Below, piece after piece: positions 63,628 to 64,000 of a DNA stretch of 64,000 bases. This DNA is from Gyrodactylus bullatarudis. Lineage: Eukaryota > Platyhelminthes > Monogenea > Gyrodactylidea > Gyrodactylidae. A model generated the notes under the pieces. That model did no database searches, was not told where the DNA came from, and worked only from the letters and a program-made list of their open reading frames with translations. Positions within the stretch are counted from its first letter, which is position 1; each line of letters opens with the position of its first letter. The stretch is from the NCBI GenBank assembly GCA_012064415.1, contig SSNU01000020.1, forward strand, positions 33,790-97,789. Direction: 5' to 3'. The position numbers and the translations under genes were made by a program.

Positions 63628-64000
63628 TGATCAATTTTCAACCGAGAATTCTGTTATCATTTTGTTAATAAATTTGACAGAAATAATAATCAGGTTCTCG
63701 AAATCTTCTTCGGTTAAGCAAGGTTCACTTAAATCTAAAAATAAATTGAGCATCGAAAATGACCCAATATTACCTCTTTCAACTCTAACATTTTCCTTAT
63801 TAGTTTCCTCATACCATTCCATCGTATTGGTCTTAAGGAACGGACAACACCATTGATTGGTATGAATTCCTCTAATCTCGAAACTTTTTTTGTTTCTTAA
63901 TTTGGCGCCGTAATCTGTAATTTTTCTTATAAGTTGGTTGATGCTTTCATCTTCGAAAGTGGATTGAAATAAAGCATTGAGTCGATGAGCTAAACAATTC
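63628..64000 (-). pseudogene. hAT-like transposase fragment, open to the window edge
   Basis: Minus-strand frame open from the right edge to a stop near 63628. It reads NCLAHRLNALFQSTFEDESI, NQLIRKITDYGAKLRNKKSF, EIRGIHTNQWCCPFLKTNTM, then EWYEETNKENVRVERGNIGS and a leucine-rich end. The CxxHRLN motif is the conserved zinc/core element of hAT transposases, followed in the family by a helix with 'I....ITxYxK'. The start lies beyond the window. The first visible ATG is internal, so the protein extends further upstream. It may be truncated at the C-terminus, since no dimerisation motif is visible. Confidence 0.55.

Overview
The window looks like a stretch of AT-rich animal genome, most likely arthropod, made almost entirely of nested, mostly decayed transposable elements. 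I found no host protein gene, rRNA gene or intact tRNA gene that I can support. The evidence for an animal is the element mix: Penelope-like elements (PLEs) with GIY-YIG endonuclease, a non-LTR LINE with coiled-coil ORF1 and AP-endonuclease, two Ty3/Gypsy elements, and Tc1/mariner, pogo/Tigger, piggyBac, Merlin and hAT transposases. Short GT-AG introns sit inside transposase remnants. The species cannot be named from the sequence alone.

Layout. 0-3.3 kb: PLE C-terminal fragments and an 0.85 kb PLE relic with inverted ends. 6-11.5 kb: LINE endonuclease, Tc1 and Merlin relics and a long broken PLE. 12.9-18.3 kb: three foldback/MITE-like elements and a Tc1/mariner relic. 19.4-21.5 kb: ribozyme relics and a large palindrome with 524-bp arms. 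22.5-25.7 kb: a 5'-truncated PLE with inverted ends, containing a LINE with intact ORF1. 26.0-26.2 kb: a small TIR element around a tRNA-like segment. 26.7-30.6 kb: a second PLE lineage (minus strand) followed head-to-head by an internally deleted copy (plus strand). 31.8-32.5 kb: a third PLE 3' end. 32.5-37.05 kb: a piggyBac element with TTAA and terminal repeats at both ends, split by a Tigger relic. 40.0-42.7 kb: two LINE copies tail to tail. 42.7-45.4 kb: a PLE split by a foldback element that carries a small zinc-finger ORF. 46.1-50.8 kb: a PLE-end inverted pair enclosing a full-length Tc1 and a Gypsy. 52.4-58.4 kb: a second inverted pair enclosing a Gypsy with near-identical LTRs. 58.9-62.1 kb: a third PLE-end inverted pair enclosing an unrecognised two-part ORF. 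62.8-64 kb: Gypsy RT and hAT fragments.

The most interesting signal is in the PLE ends. They carry a CCAAT/ATTGG box, a TATA-like box and a type I hammerhead ribozyme (core CUGAHGA / GAAA, short stem III). Hammerheads in PLEs are established knowledge. Here several diverged lineages in one window give covariation for stem I, and they show a second covarying 5-nt complement joining the loop II region to a segment 7-8 nt upstream of the core. That could be a pseudoknot or an alternative fold that blocks the core. Four PLE lineages also end their proteins with a PIP-box-like motif, hinting at PCNA contact. Every inverted pair has its promoter and ribozyme facing outward.

All family calls come from reading motifs. 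No database search or folding program was run.
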